A stretch of DNA of 5,114 nucleotides, taken from the NCBI GenBank assembly GCA_023390215.1, contig JAEWDG010000272.1, forward strand, positions 1-5,114. The letters run 5' to 3'. The notes below the pieces were generated by a model, which was not told the origin of the DNA, ran no database searches, and worked only from the letters and a program-made list of their open reading frames with translations. Below are positions 1 through 5,114 of the stretch, piece by piece; the stretch's first letter is position 1, and each line of letters opens with the position of its first letter. The position numbers and the translations under genes were made by a program. This DNA is from Bacteroidota bacterium (GTDB lineage Bacteria > Bacteroidota > Bacteroidia > Chitinophagales > Chitinophagaceae).

Positions 1-1
1 A

Positions 2-559
2 ACCATAGAAAAGCAGGTAAGCTATGAAGTGCCTGAAGTATCTGGAATGAAATTTATCAGCGGCGCGAATCTTTGCATCAATTTCAGAAACTACAAACAA
101 ATACCGCCATTTTATAACCCTCCCGGGGCAAGAGGTGAAGATACGTTTATGAGCACGGCGCTTAGTCACTTGAAAGTGCTTAAAGTTCCCTGCTATACAT
201 TTCATGATGGCTTTGGGAAATACAAACATCTGCTGAATGGCGTACTACCGCTCAAACTTACCGGTATTACCCAATCTGACCCCGGAGTAGTGGATCGTTT
301 TTTGAAAGCTGCGATCGGGTGGGTGAGATATAAGCCTTTGCTCACCCTGGTAACGAATGAAGAAAATTTCGAGCGTATTATGGATGAAGTGGAATATAAA
401 CTTGAAATTTCTACGCGCAAACTTGTAAAGTATTTTGATAACCTCGAATTCAACAGGGTGATAACGGAATTCAGAAAATACCGCAGGCTGGCTCCCGGGC
501 ATAACCGTGAATTTCAAAAAACAAAAAATGCCTGGGAGGAACTGATGCGGCAGATTTAG
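2..559 (+). CDS. Putative glycosyltransferase, C-terminal part (gene cut by the left window edge)
   Basis: The reading frame is open to the first base, so the true start lies outside the window; a GTG at 29 is in frame but has no ribosome site and lies within conserved-looking sequence, so I do not take it as the start. About 185 residues are visible. Near positions 113-142 there is a Pro/Gly-rich stretch (PPFYNPPGARGEDTF) and at 203-208 a His-Asp pair within YTFHDGF. By analogy with GT-A glycosyltransferases, the ED of RGED could be the catalytic base region and the later His a metal ligand; that is inference. The C-terminal third is helical and charged (KYFDNLEF, ITEFRKYRRL), with no membrane segment. 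No family can be named firmly. It converges on the lipid kinase gene with a 7-bp gap (560-566), too short for a separate terminator. It could instead be an uncharacterised conserved protein. Confidence 0.5.
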   Translation, partial: TIEKQVSYEVPEVSGMKFISGANLCINFRNYKQIPPFYNPPGARGEDTFMSTALSHLKVLKVPCYTFHDGFGKYKHLLNGVLPLKLTGITQSDPGVVDRFLKAAIGWVRYKPLLTLVTNEENFERIMDEVEYKLEISTRKLVKYFDNLEFNRVITEFRKYRRLAPGHNREFQKTKNAWEELMRQI

Positions 560-566
560 GAACGCC

Positions 567-1448
567 TTATTTATCCTGAGCTTTCATGGGCAAAACAAGA
601 TCTACAAAATTTTTTTCGATAGCAGCTTCAATATGCGTCACTTTTCCAAGGTATTCGCCATCAATCTGAAAATGAACACGCGATCTTGTGGAAATGCTGA
701 CTGACGATGCATGATGTGTTTCAATTTTGGTTGGATTAAAGGGACCTGGTCTGAACAACATTTTCAGCAATTGTGAGATCGATAATTGCCGTACAATAAC
801 CACTTCAAAAAGACCATCATTAATCCTTCCCTCCGGATTGATCACGGCGCCTGTTCCATATTTGGATGCATTTGCGAGCACGATCATAAAGGCTTCTCTT
901 TTTATTTCTTCCCTGGCTTTTATAGAAACCTGTATTTTTTTTCTGCGCCATAATGTTTTGAGGATTACGCGGGCATAACCCAGTTTTCCCCTGAGCTTTC
1001 CTTCTGAAAAATATTTGATCAGTTGTGCATTCAGGCCAATATCTGAGAGATGTAAGCAGTAACGGTCGCCAATTTTGATGGCATCACAGGAACGAACTTC
1101 GCCGGTTGAGATAACGTCGAGCGCTTCTTCGGCTGTGTTGGGAATGTTCAGTTCAGCAGCCATTCCGTTTGCAGACCCTGCCGGTATGATAGCCATAGGA
1201 ATCTTTTCCTGCCTTAATGCCAGCGCAACAAGGCTTACTGTTCCGTCGCCCCCAACAGCAACAACAAGTTGAGGTTTTGTAGTTTTGATACTGTTTCTTA
1301 TTTTTTCAGCATCGGGGTTATCCGGCAATTCGAAAAATTCAATGGAGCTGCTTTTTTCGGTAAAATAATTGCTGATCAGATTGCGCCAGTTCTCTTTTCC
1401 TGAGCCCGACACTTTATTGATCACAAACAAGATCTTGTCAAAATGCAT
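567..1448 (-). CDS. Diacylglycerol/lipid kinase family protein (YegS/BmrU/LCB5 type)
   Basis: This 293-residue protein belongs to the DAGK catalytic-domain family, soluble or membrane-associated kinases that phosphorylate diacylglycerol or a related lipid with ATP. Visible signatures in order: a nucleotide-loop-like INKVSGSGK at about 10-18, VGGDGTV at 65-71 (the family's GGDGT), PAGSANGMA at 89-97 (the P-x-G-T-x-N element, with S for T), DIGLNAQLI mid-protein, NPEGRINDGLFEVVIV, and FQIDGEYLG near the C-terminus. Length is normal for bacterial members. I chose ATG at 1448 because HFDKILFVINK matches the usual family N-terminus; an upstream ATG at 1490 would add 14 residues and overlap the neighbour by 27 bp. 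No Shine-Dalgarno is visible. The exact lipid substrate (diacylglycerol, sphingoid base, undecaprenol or other) cannot be told from sequence. It is divergent from the App1 phosphatase gene. Confidence 0.9.
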   Translation of the reverse strand: MHFDKILFVINKVSGSGKENWRNLISNYFTEKSSSIEFFELPDNPDAEKIRNSIKTTKPQLVVAVGGDGTVSLVALALRQEKIPMAIIPAGSANGMAAELNIPNTAEEALDVISTGEVRSCDAIKIGDRYCLHLSDIGLNAQLIKYFSEGKLRGKLGYARVILKTLWRRKKIQVSIKAREEIKREAFMIVLANASKYGTGAVINPEGRINDGLFEVVIVRQLSISQLLKMLFRPGPFNPTKIETHHASSVSISTRSRVHFQIDGEYLGKVTHIEAAIEKNFVDLVLPMKAQDK

Positions 1449-1463
1449 TAAAATTTGTTTTAC

Positions 1464-2558
1464 ATGAGCTCGAAAGATCCCGATCAGCACACAGGATTAT
1501 TTGCCAAGTTAAGAACAAGTTTATTCAGATTGTTCCGGCTCACTGAAGGCCCTATAATCAAATTATATACCGGGTATGGAAATCAGTCGCATTGTATCGT
1601 ATTTGGCCATGTGCTCTCGCTGGGACCCATGCCAAGGAAAAAATACCGTGAAAATATTCTGGTGAATGCATTTTCTTTATTGCGCATGTTTATGGTTAAA
1701 CCAAAATCAGGTGTAAAGCTGATGATGGAATTTGAAGAAACATTTTATGAAACGGTATCGGGAAAAGACGGATTTTTCAGATTTGAGTGGAAGCCTGAAA
1801 AAGGATTGAGCCCGGGATTCCATACAGTCTCTGTTTCGCTGGTAAATCCCATCCATAAAAAATTAGCCTTTGCTTCATCCGAAATTATCATTCCTCACCC
1901 CAATCAATACGCTTTCATTTCTGATATTGATGACACATTTCTTATCTCTCATTCTTCAAATCTTCGCAAACGACTTTTTGTACTGTTGACGGAAAATGCA
2001 AGAACAAGAATACCGTTTGAGGGGGTGGCACATCATTATCATCTACTTGCCTGTTCTCATGCACCAAGGGGAACTGTAAATCCTTTTTTTTATGTTTCCA
2101 GCAGCGAATGGAATTTGTACGATTACATTCAGGAGTTTGCCCATAATGCGCACATGCCAAAAGCGGTATTTCTTCTTAACCAGTTAAAAGGGCTCAGCGA
2201 GATTCTTAACACCGGACAGAATAACCACAGAACCAAGTTCTTCCGGATCACCAGGATCCTGGAAGCATATCCTGAACAAACATTTGTGTTATTGGGCGAT
2301 GACTCTCAGGCAGATCCGGAGATTTACCGTTCCGTTGTAAGCCATTTCCCTGAAAGAATATTCGCAGTGTACATCCGGCATGTGGGAAGAAAAGAAAAAA
2401 CCGCAGCTAAAGAATTACTTACCGAAATGGAAAAAGAGGGCGTTTTTTGCTGCTATTTCAAACATAGCCGCGAGGCAATTGAACATTCTGTTTCTGTAGG
2501 ATTGGTAACAAGAGAAGAAGCCGACAGGAAATATATTTTGCCGGTAGATGCTGAGTGA
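1464..2558 (+). CDS. App1-like phosphatidate phosphatase (DUF2183 family)
   Basis: The 364-residue product has the two-part layout of bacterial DUF2183 proteins. The N-terminal part carries the YTGYGN...GHVL element (residues about 35-51) and a beta-rich region ending near 145. The C-terminal part is the HAD-like catalytic domain of yeast App1, a Mg-dependent phosphatidate phosphatase: DIDDT at 154-158 (the DxDxT nucleophile motif, D154 and D156), YVSSSEWNLYDYI at 210-222, and H255/K258 leading into LLGDDSQADPEIY at 276-288. In many family members the last motif reads GDSGQxDPEIY, so GDDSQ is a variant, though the acidic residues are kept. There is no signal peptide or membrane helix, so it is probably cytoplasmic. 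I chose ATG 1464; TTG 1455 is in frame but only adds three residues. No Shine-Dalgarno is seen. The expected reaction, phosphatidate to diacylglycerol, is inferred from the family; bacterial members are poorly tested. Confidence 0.85.
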   Translation: MSSKDPDQHTGLFAKLRTSLFRLFRLTEGPIIKLYTGYGNQSHCIVFGHVLSLGPMPRKKYRENILVNAFSLLRMFMVKPKSGVKLMMEFEETFYETVSGKDGFFRFEWKPEKGLSPGFHTVSVSLVNPIHKKLAFASSEIIIPHPNQYAFISDIDDTFLISHSSNLRKRLFVLLTENARTRIPFEGVAHHYHLLACSHAPRGTVNPFFYVSSSEWNLYDYIQEFAHNAHMPKAVFLLNQLKGLSEILNTGQNNHRTKFFRITRILEAYPEQTFVLLGDDSQADPEIYRSVVSHFPERIFAVYIRHVGRKEKTAAKELLTEMEKEGVFCCYFKHSREAIEHSVSVGLVTREEADRKYILPVDAE

Positions 2559-2595
2559 TCGTAGCGTACGCTATTTGGGTAAAATTTTTTACAAG
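2559..2595. other. Convergent spacer with a 12-bp palindrome
   Basis: This 37-bp gap separates the App1 stop (TGA 2556-2558) from the smr stop (CTA on the plus strand, 2596-2598). It contains the perfect palindrome TAGCGTACGCTA at 2562-2573, followed by an AT-rich inverted repeat, GTAAAA-TT-TTTTAC, at 2579-2592. As RNA the palindrome would give only a 4-bp stem with a GUAC loop, followed by U-rich sequence, so it is at best a weak terminator, although the position fits a bidirectional one. Confidence 0.4.
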
Positions 2596-2856
2596 CTATT
2601 TTTGAAACCTGAAATACACGAAAAGTCTTCCAAAATTTTTCTGATCGTTTTCAATGCGATGATAAAGTGATCTGATATGCGGCTGCTGTAAAAACCTTTC
2701 CACTTTTTTTCTGAGTTGTCCTGAGCCTTTGCCGGGAATGATCTCTATCTCTTTGATCTTTTTGTCAACAGCTTCACGAAAAGCTTCCTCCAGCGCATGT
2801 TCAATGCCCTTGCTGTTGTTAAAGACTTCGTGCAGGTCGACTTTAATCCGTGACAT
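2596..2856 (-). CDS. Small stand-alone Smr-domain protein
   Basis: The 86-residue protein is almost only an Smr domain, the fold found at the end of MutS2 and in free-standing bacterial and eukaryotic proteins that bind or cut nucleic acid. The start shows VDLHE at 6-10 (family D-L-H-G), the centre EIIPGKGSGQLRKKV at 38-51 (family H-G-x-G-x-G-x-L), and the end NFGRLFVYFRF (family G-x-t-x-V-x-L strand). Two signature positions differ: Glu for Gly after DLH and Pro for His before GKG. I recall short bacterial Smr proteins with this PGKGSG version, so it may be a subgroup rather than decay. It starts 2 bp after the cvfB stop, which implies co-transcription and translational coupling; a weak GGA sits 6 nt before the ATG. 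Whether it has nuclease activity is unknown. Confidence 0.85.
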   Translation of the reverse strand: MSRIKVDLHEVFNNSKGIEHALEEAFREAVDKKIKEIEIIPGKGSGQLRKKVERFLQQPHIRSLYHRIENDQKNFGRLFVYFRFQK

Positions 2857-2858
2857 AA

Positions 2859-3692
2859 TTAGTCCACGATCAGTTTGATGCCGGTTTTCTCCAGGCTGAT
2901 CTTTCTTTGTTTGTACAGATTGCCCACAGTCATTTTAAAGGTCTTCTTGCTCATTCCAAAAAACTGGTAAATCTCCTCCGGATCACTTTTATCATGGTAG
3001 GGCAGATATCCATCATGTTCGTGCAGCAATCTCAAAATTTTTGCTGCTTCGTCTTCCACACGCTGGTACCCAGACTTACCTGCAACTACGTCAACCTTTT
3101 TATCCTCCGAAATATTTTTAATGAAACCTTTAAAACGATCTCCAGCCGTGATTGGCCTGTAAATTTCGTTGAAATGCAATACACCCGTGTGTTTGTTGTT
3201 GATGGCTACAAGATAACCGATATCTGTTCTGCGGAGCACAACCAGATCTACTTCATCCATAGCCTTAACCGTTAGCTGTTCATTCGACAGCAGATGTTCG
3301 AATTTTTCAGTTGCAACCAGCCGTCCTGTTTGGGGGTCTAAGATTATTTTAACAAGATAATCTCCGCCAGGGATCATTTTCCCAAGCTGATAAGATTTAG
3401 GAACAAAAATATCTTTCGGCAGACCCCAGTCGAGAAATGCACCATGTTCTGTTGTGGATACCACCCTAAGCTTAACGATATCTCCCAGCTTTGCTTTTGG
3501 AAATTCGGTGGTTGCGATCAGCCTGTCCTCTCCATCATGATAAATAAAAACATCAAGTTCATCCCCTGTTTTTAATCCTTTTGGAACATAACGGTTAGGG
3601 AGGAGAATGCCGTTCTTACCATCGTCGAGGTAAAATCCAAATTCTACGCTCCGTAACACTTTCATCCTGTTCGTTTCGCCAACGCTGATCAT
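2859..3692 (-). CDS. cvfB: CvfB-like RNA-binding protein (S1 repeats plus winged helix)
   Basis: The 277-residue protein matches the CvfB/YitL family in length and layout. Three S1-like beta-barrels can be traced at about residues 5-62 (FGFYLDDGKNGILLPNRYVP), 68-132 (EHGAFLDWGLPKDIFVP) and 144-206 (DIGYLVAINNKHTGVLHFNEI). The last 60 residues are the winged helix, with the family hallmark SDPEEIYQFFGMSKKTFKMTVGNLYK. CvfB of Staphylococcus aureus and Streptococcus pneumoniae binds RNA; in S. aureus it affects virulence gene expression. A role in this organism is not known, but RNA binding is a fair inference. The ATG at 3692 fits the family start (ISVGETNRMKV), and TCCT at 3702-3705 on the plus strand reads as AGGA 9 nt upstream, a usable ribosome site. 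It is the first gene of a cvfB-smr pair and is divergent from the DEAD-box helicase. Confidence 0.88.
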   Translation of the reverse strand: MISVGETNRMKVLRSVEFGFYLDDGKNGILLPNRYVPKGLKTGDELDVFIYHDGEDRLIATTEFPKAKLGDIVKLRVVSTTEHGAFLDWGLPKDIFVPKSYQLGKMIPGGDYLVKIILDPQTGRLVATEKFEHLLSNEQLTVKAMDEVDLVVLRRTDIGYLVAINNKHTGVLHFNEIYRPITAGDRFKGFIKNISEDKKVDVVAGKSGYQRVEDEAAKILRLLHEHDGYLPYHDKSDPEEIYQFFGMSKKTFKMTVGNLYKQRKISLEKTGIKLIVD

Positions 3693-3701
3693 AATGGTAT
3701 T

Positions 3702-3705
3702 TCCT
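3702..3705 (-). promoter_or_regulatory. Ribosome binding site of cvfB
   Basis: On the minus strand this reads AGGA, 9 nt before the ATG at 3692. It is the only fair Shine-Dalgarno match in front of any start in this window and supports the chosen start. Confidence 0.5.
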
Positions 3706-3733
3706 GCAAGTTAAGGGGGAGCACGGAAACGTC

Positions 3734-3741
3734 TATCTTTG
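3734..3741 (+). promoter_or_regulatory. Bacteroidota-type -7 promoter element (TATCTTTG) of the DEAD-box gene
   Basis: TATCTTTG matches the Bacteroidota sigma-ABfr -7 consensus TAnnTTTG exactly. The GTG start lies 14 nt further on, so the leader would be only about 5-10 nt. The expected -33 element (TTG type) is poor: the best candidate is GTTAAG around 3710-3715. The site lies in the 63-bp divergent gap; no matching element was found for cvfB on the other strand. Confidence 0.65.
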
Positions 3742-3755
3742 CGCAAATTTTTACA

Positions 3756-4982
3756 GTGAGATTTTCTGAGTTTGGATTTGATGAACGACTGCTTGAAGGA
3801 ATCGAATCTTCCGGTTATGAAGAAGCAACCCCCGTACAGGAAAAAGTGATCCCTTTGGTGATGGAAGGAAGAGATGTAATTGCTTCAGCCCAAACAGGCA
3901 CGGGCAAAACTGCCGCTTTTCTATTACCGTTGATCCATAAAATTTTAAGCTCCGAGCATGATCAGCACGCGATCAACGCCCTTGTTATTGTTCCTACCAG
4001 GGAACTGGCCGTTCAGATTGCACAGCACCTCGAAGGGCTCTCTTATTTTACCAACATAAGTTCGATCGCCATTTACGGTGGCGGGGATGGAAATGCGTTT
4101 GTGCAGGAAAAAAAAGCGGTGAGCATGGGAGCGGATATTGTGGTATGTACACCCGGGAAAATGATGGCGCATATCAGGATGGGTTATGTGAAACTCTCCG
4201 GTTTAAAATACCTGGTATTGGATGAGGCGGATAGAATGCTCGACATGGGTTTTTATGATGATATCCTTTTCATCATTAATCATCTTCCCAAACAAAGGCA
4301 AAACTTGCTGTTCTCGGCAACAATGCCCGCAAAGATCAGGGAGCTGGCAAGAAAGATCCTGCATCAGCCTGCGGAAGTAAATATTTCAATCAGCAAACCG
4401 CCGGAAAAAATCAAACAGTATGCATTCATCGTTTACGAACCACAAAAATTGCCCCTGGCTGTTCATCTGCTTTCAGACAAAGCATTCAAAAGAGTGGTCG
4501 TTTTCTGCAGCAGCAAACTCAGTGTAAAACAATTAACCCGGGAATTAAAAAGAAAGCGGTTGCAGGTGGATGAAATCCACAGTGACCTTGAACAGGAAAA
4601 AAGAGAAGAAGTGCTGATGGCGTTTAAAAGTGGAAGGCTTCCCATACTTGTGGCCACCGACATCTTAAGCAGGGGAATAGATATCGATAATATTGACCTT
4701 GTAGTGAATTTTGATGTTCCTCATGATGGGGAAGATTATGTGCACCGAATAGGCAGAACGGCTAGAGCTGAAGCAGAAGGCACAGCATATACACTGGTTG
4801 GACCAAAGGATCAGCGTAAATGGGCATCCATCGAAAGATTGATTGAAAAATCTGTTCCGCGTGGAGAGGTACCTGCAGCATTGGGCGAAACACCGCTGTA
4901 TGCGCCTGCATCCGGACCAGGGAAAAAAAAGAATAACAATCGCCGGGGAAATTTCAGGCCCCGCAGACAGGGTGGAGTGTAG
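3756..4982 (+). CDS. DEAD-box ATP-dependent RNA helicase, RhlE-like
   Basis: The 408-residue protein unwinds or remodels RNA using ATP; likely jobs are ribosome assembly or RNA turnover in the cytoplasm. All core motifs are present: an N-terminal Q motif (F6, then TPVQ at 25-28), motif I AQTGTGKT 45-52, Ia PTRELA 80-85, GG 108-110, Ib TPGK 132-135 (usually TPGR), II DEAD 156-159, III SAT 187-189, IV VVFCSS 248-253, HSDLEQ 275-280, V ATDILSRGID 300-309 and VI HRIGRTAR 330-337. The last 16 or so residues are a basic Arg/Lys/Asn/Gly tail (KKKNNNRRG, RPRRQ), as in many RhlE-like proteins, and probably add non-specific RNA binding. The start is GTG: no in-frame ATG exists upstream and the Q motif begins at once. 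There is no Shine-Dalgarno. A precise ortholog name (rhlE, dbpA, srmB and so on) is not assignable from sequence alone; RhlE-like fits best. Confidence 0.93.
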   Translation: MRFSEFGFDERLLEGIESSGYEEATPVQEKVIPLVMEGRDVIASAQTGTGKTAAFLLPLIHKILSSEHDQHAINALVIVPTRELAVQIAQHLEGLSYFTNISSIAIYGGGDGNAFVQEKKAVSMGADIVVCTPGKMMAHIRMGYVKLSGLKYLVLDEADRMLDMGFYDDILFIINHLPKQRQNLLFSATMPAKIRELARKILHQPAEVNISISKPPEKIKQYAFIVYEPQKLPLAVHLLSDKAFKRVVVFCSSKLSVKQLTRELKRKRLQVDEIHSDLEQEKREEVLMAFKSGRLPILVATDILSRGIDIDNIDLVVNFDVPHDGEDYVHRIGRTARAEAEGTAYTLVGPKDQRKWASIERLIEKSVPRGEVPAALGETPLYAPASGPGKKKNNNRRGNFRPRRQGGV

Positions 4983-5039
4983 CCGCGATCCTTTTCTGAA
5001 TATTCTTTACAACCGTTTTTTACTTCCAACCGCTGCTGC

Positions 5040-5068
5040 AAATATCTTTGTATAAACAAGGGATATTT
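5040..5068. repeat. Inverted repeat over the downstream promoter
   Basis: AAATATC at 5040-5046 is matched by GATATTT at 5062-5068, perfect 7-bp arms with 15 bp between. The left arm overlaps the -7 element and the right arm lies just past the expected start of transcription, a layout that would suit a repressor operator. The arms are AT-rich, so chance is a real alternative. Confidence 0.35.
5043..5050 (+). promoter_or_regulatory. Bacteroidota-type -7 promoter element (TATCTTTG) for an off-window gene
   Basis: This is a second exact TAnnTTTG match, identical to the element before the helicase gene. The only -33 candidate is a weak GTTTTTTAC around 5015-5023. Transcription would start near 5055 and run out of the window with a leader of at least about 60 nt. 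Confidence 0.5.
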
Positions 5069-5114
5069 CAATTTCATCAAACATATTAAACAACCCCATA
5101 GAGTACCTTCAGGG

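Larger units (their letters stand above)
4983..5114. other. Gene-free right end of the window
   Basis: No credible gene or RNA was seen in these 132 bp. The stretch just after the helicase stop lacks a clear hairpin terminator. The plus strand has no ATG or GTG from 5051 to the edge, so any gene driven by the promoter at 5043 begins beyond the window. A minus-strand frame crossing this region runs into the helicase gene and shows no family signature. Confidence 0.6.

Noticed and set aside
560..566. Terminator between the first gene and the lipid kinase
   Set aside because: The gap is only 7 bp and I see no hairpin across the two gene ends.
727..1272. Plus-strand open frames inside the lipid kinase gene (727-978, 1075-1272)
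   Set aside because: They are antisense to a well-supported gene, low in recognisable motifs and lack start signals.
1449..1490. Longer N-terminus of the lipid kinase starting at ATG 1490 (14 extra residues)
   Set aside because: The family N-terminus fits the Met at 1448, and the longer form would overlap the App1 coding start by 27 bp with no ribosome site to support it.
1504..1511. Minus-strand TAACTTGG as a -7 promoter element for the lipid kinase
   Set aside because: It matches TAnnTTTG only imperfectly and has no TTG element at the right distance upstream.
2907..3275. Plus-strand open frame of 122 codons inside cvfB
   Set aside because: It lies antisense to a gene with clear S1 and winged-helix signatures and its product shows no family signature.
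4843..5055. Plus-strand 70-codon frame overlapping the helicase 3' end in another frame
   Set aside because: No motif, no start signal, and the helicase frame is clearly the coding one.
4811..5080. Minus-strand 89-codon frame crossing the helicase 3' end
   Set aside because: It mirrors the basic tail codons of the helicase and starts at TTG with no ribosome site; the Phe/Pro-rich product looks like a shadow.

Overview
The window looks like chromosomal housekeeping DNA from a member of the Bacteroidota, possibly the Chitinophagales/Sphingobacteriales side. Three things suggest this: two exact copies of the Bacteroidota -7 promoter type TAnnTTTG (both TATCTTTG), start codons mostly without a Shine-Dalgarno sequence, and proteins with the flavour of that phylum (a lone Smr protein with the PGKGSG signature, an RhlE-like DEAD-box protein with HSDLEQ). 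This placement is an inference from style, not from a marker gene. No tRNA, rRNA, CRISPR array, insertion sequence or phage gene was seen.

Layout: (i) positions 2-559 (+) hold the 3' part of a gene cut by the window edge, probably a GT-A-type glycosyltransferase or a relative. (ii) 567-1448 (-) is a diacylglycerol/lipid kinase family protein, tail to tail with the first gene and 7 bp from it. (iii) 1464-2558 (+) is an App1-type (DUF2183) phosphatidate phosphatase, head to head with the kinase with only 15 bp between start codons. (iv) 2559-2595 is a short convergent spacer with a 12-bp palindrome. (v) 2859-3692 (-) is a CvfB-like protein with S1 repeats and a winged helix, followed 2 bp later by a small Smr-domain protein (2596-2856, -), so the two probably form an operon. 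(vi) 3756-4982 (+) is an RhlE-like DEAD-box RNA helicase transcribed divergently from cvfB, with a clear promoter in the 63-bp gap. (vii) 4983-5114 holds no gene, but contains a second TATCTTTG promoter overlapped by an inverted repeat; it probably serves a gene beyond the right edge.

Two themes emerge. The left half pairs a lipid kinase, which would make phosphatidate-like lipids, with a phosphatase that would remove the phosphate: opposing activities on a shared divergent start region. The right half groups three proteins with RNA- or nucleic-acid-binding folds (S1/winged helix, Smr, DEAD-box). No clearly new defence or mobile system is visible; the points most worth a second look are the kinase/phosphatase pair, the cvfB-smr coupling and the unidentified first gene.
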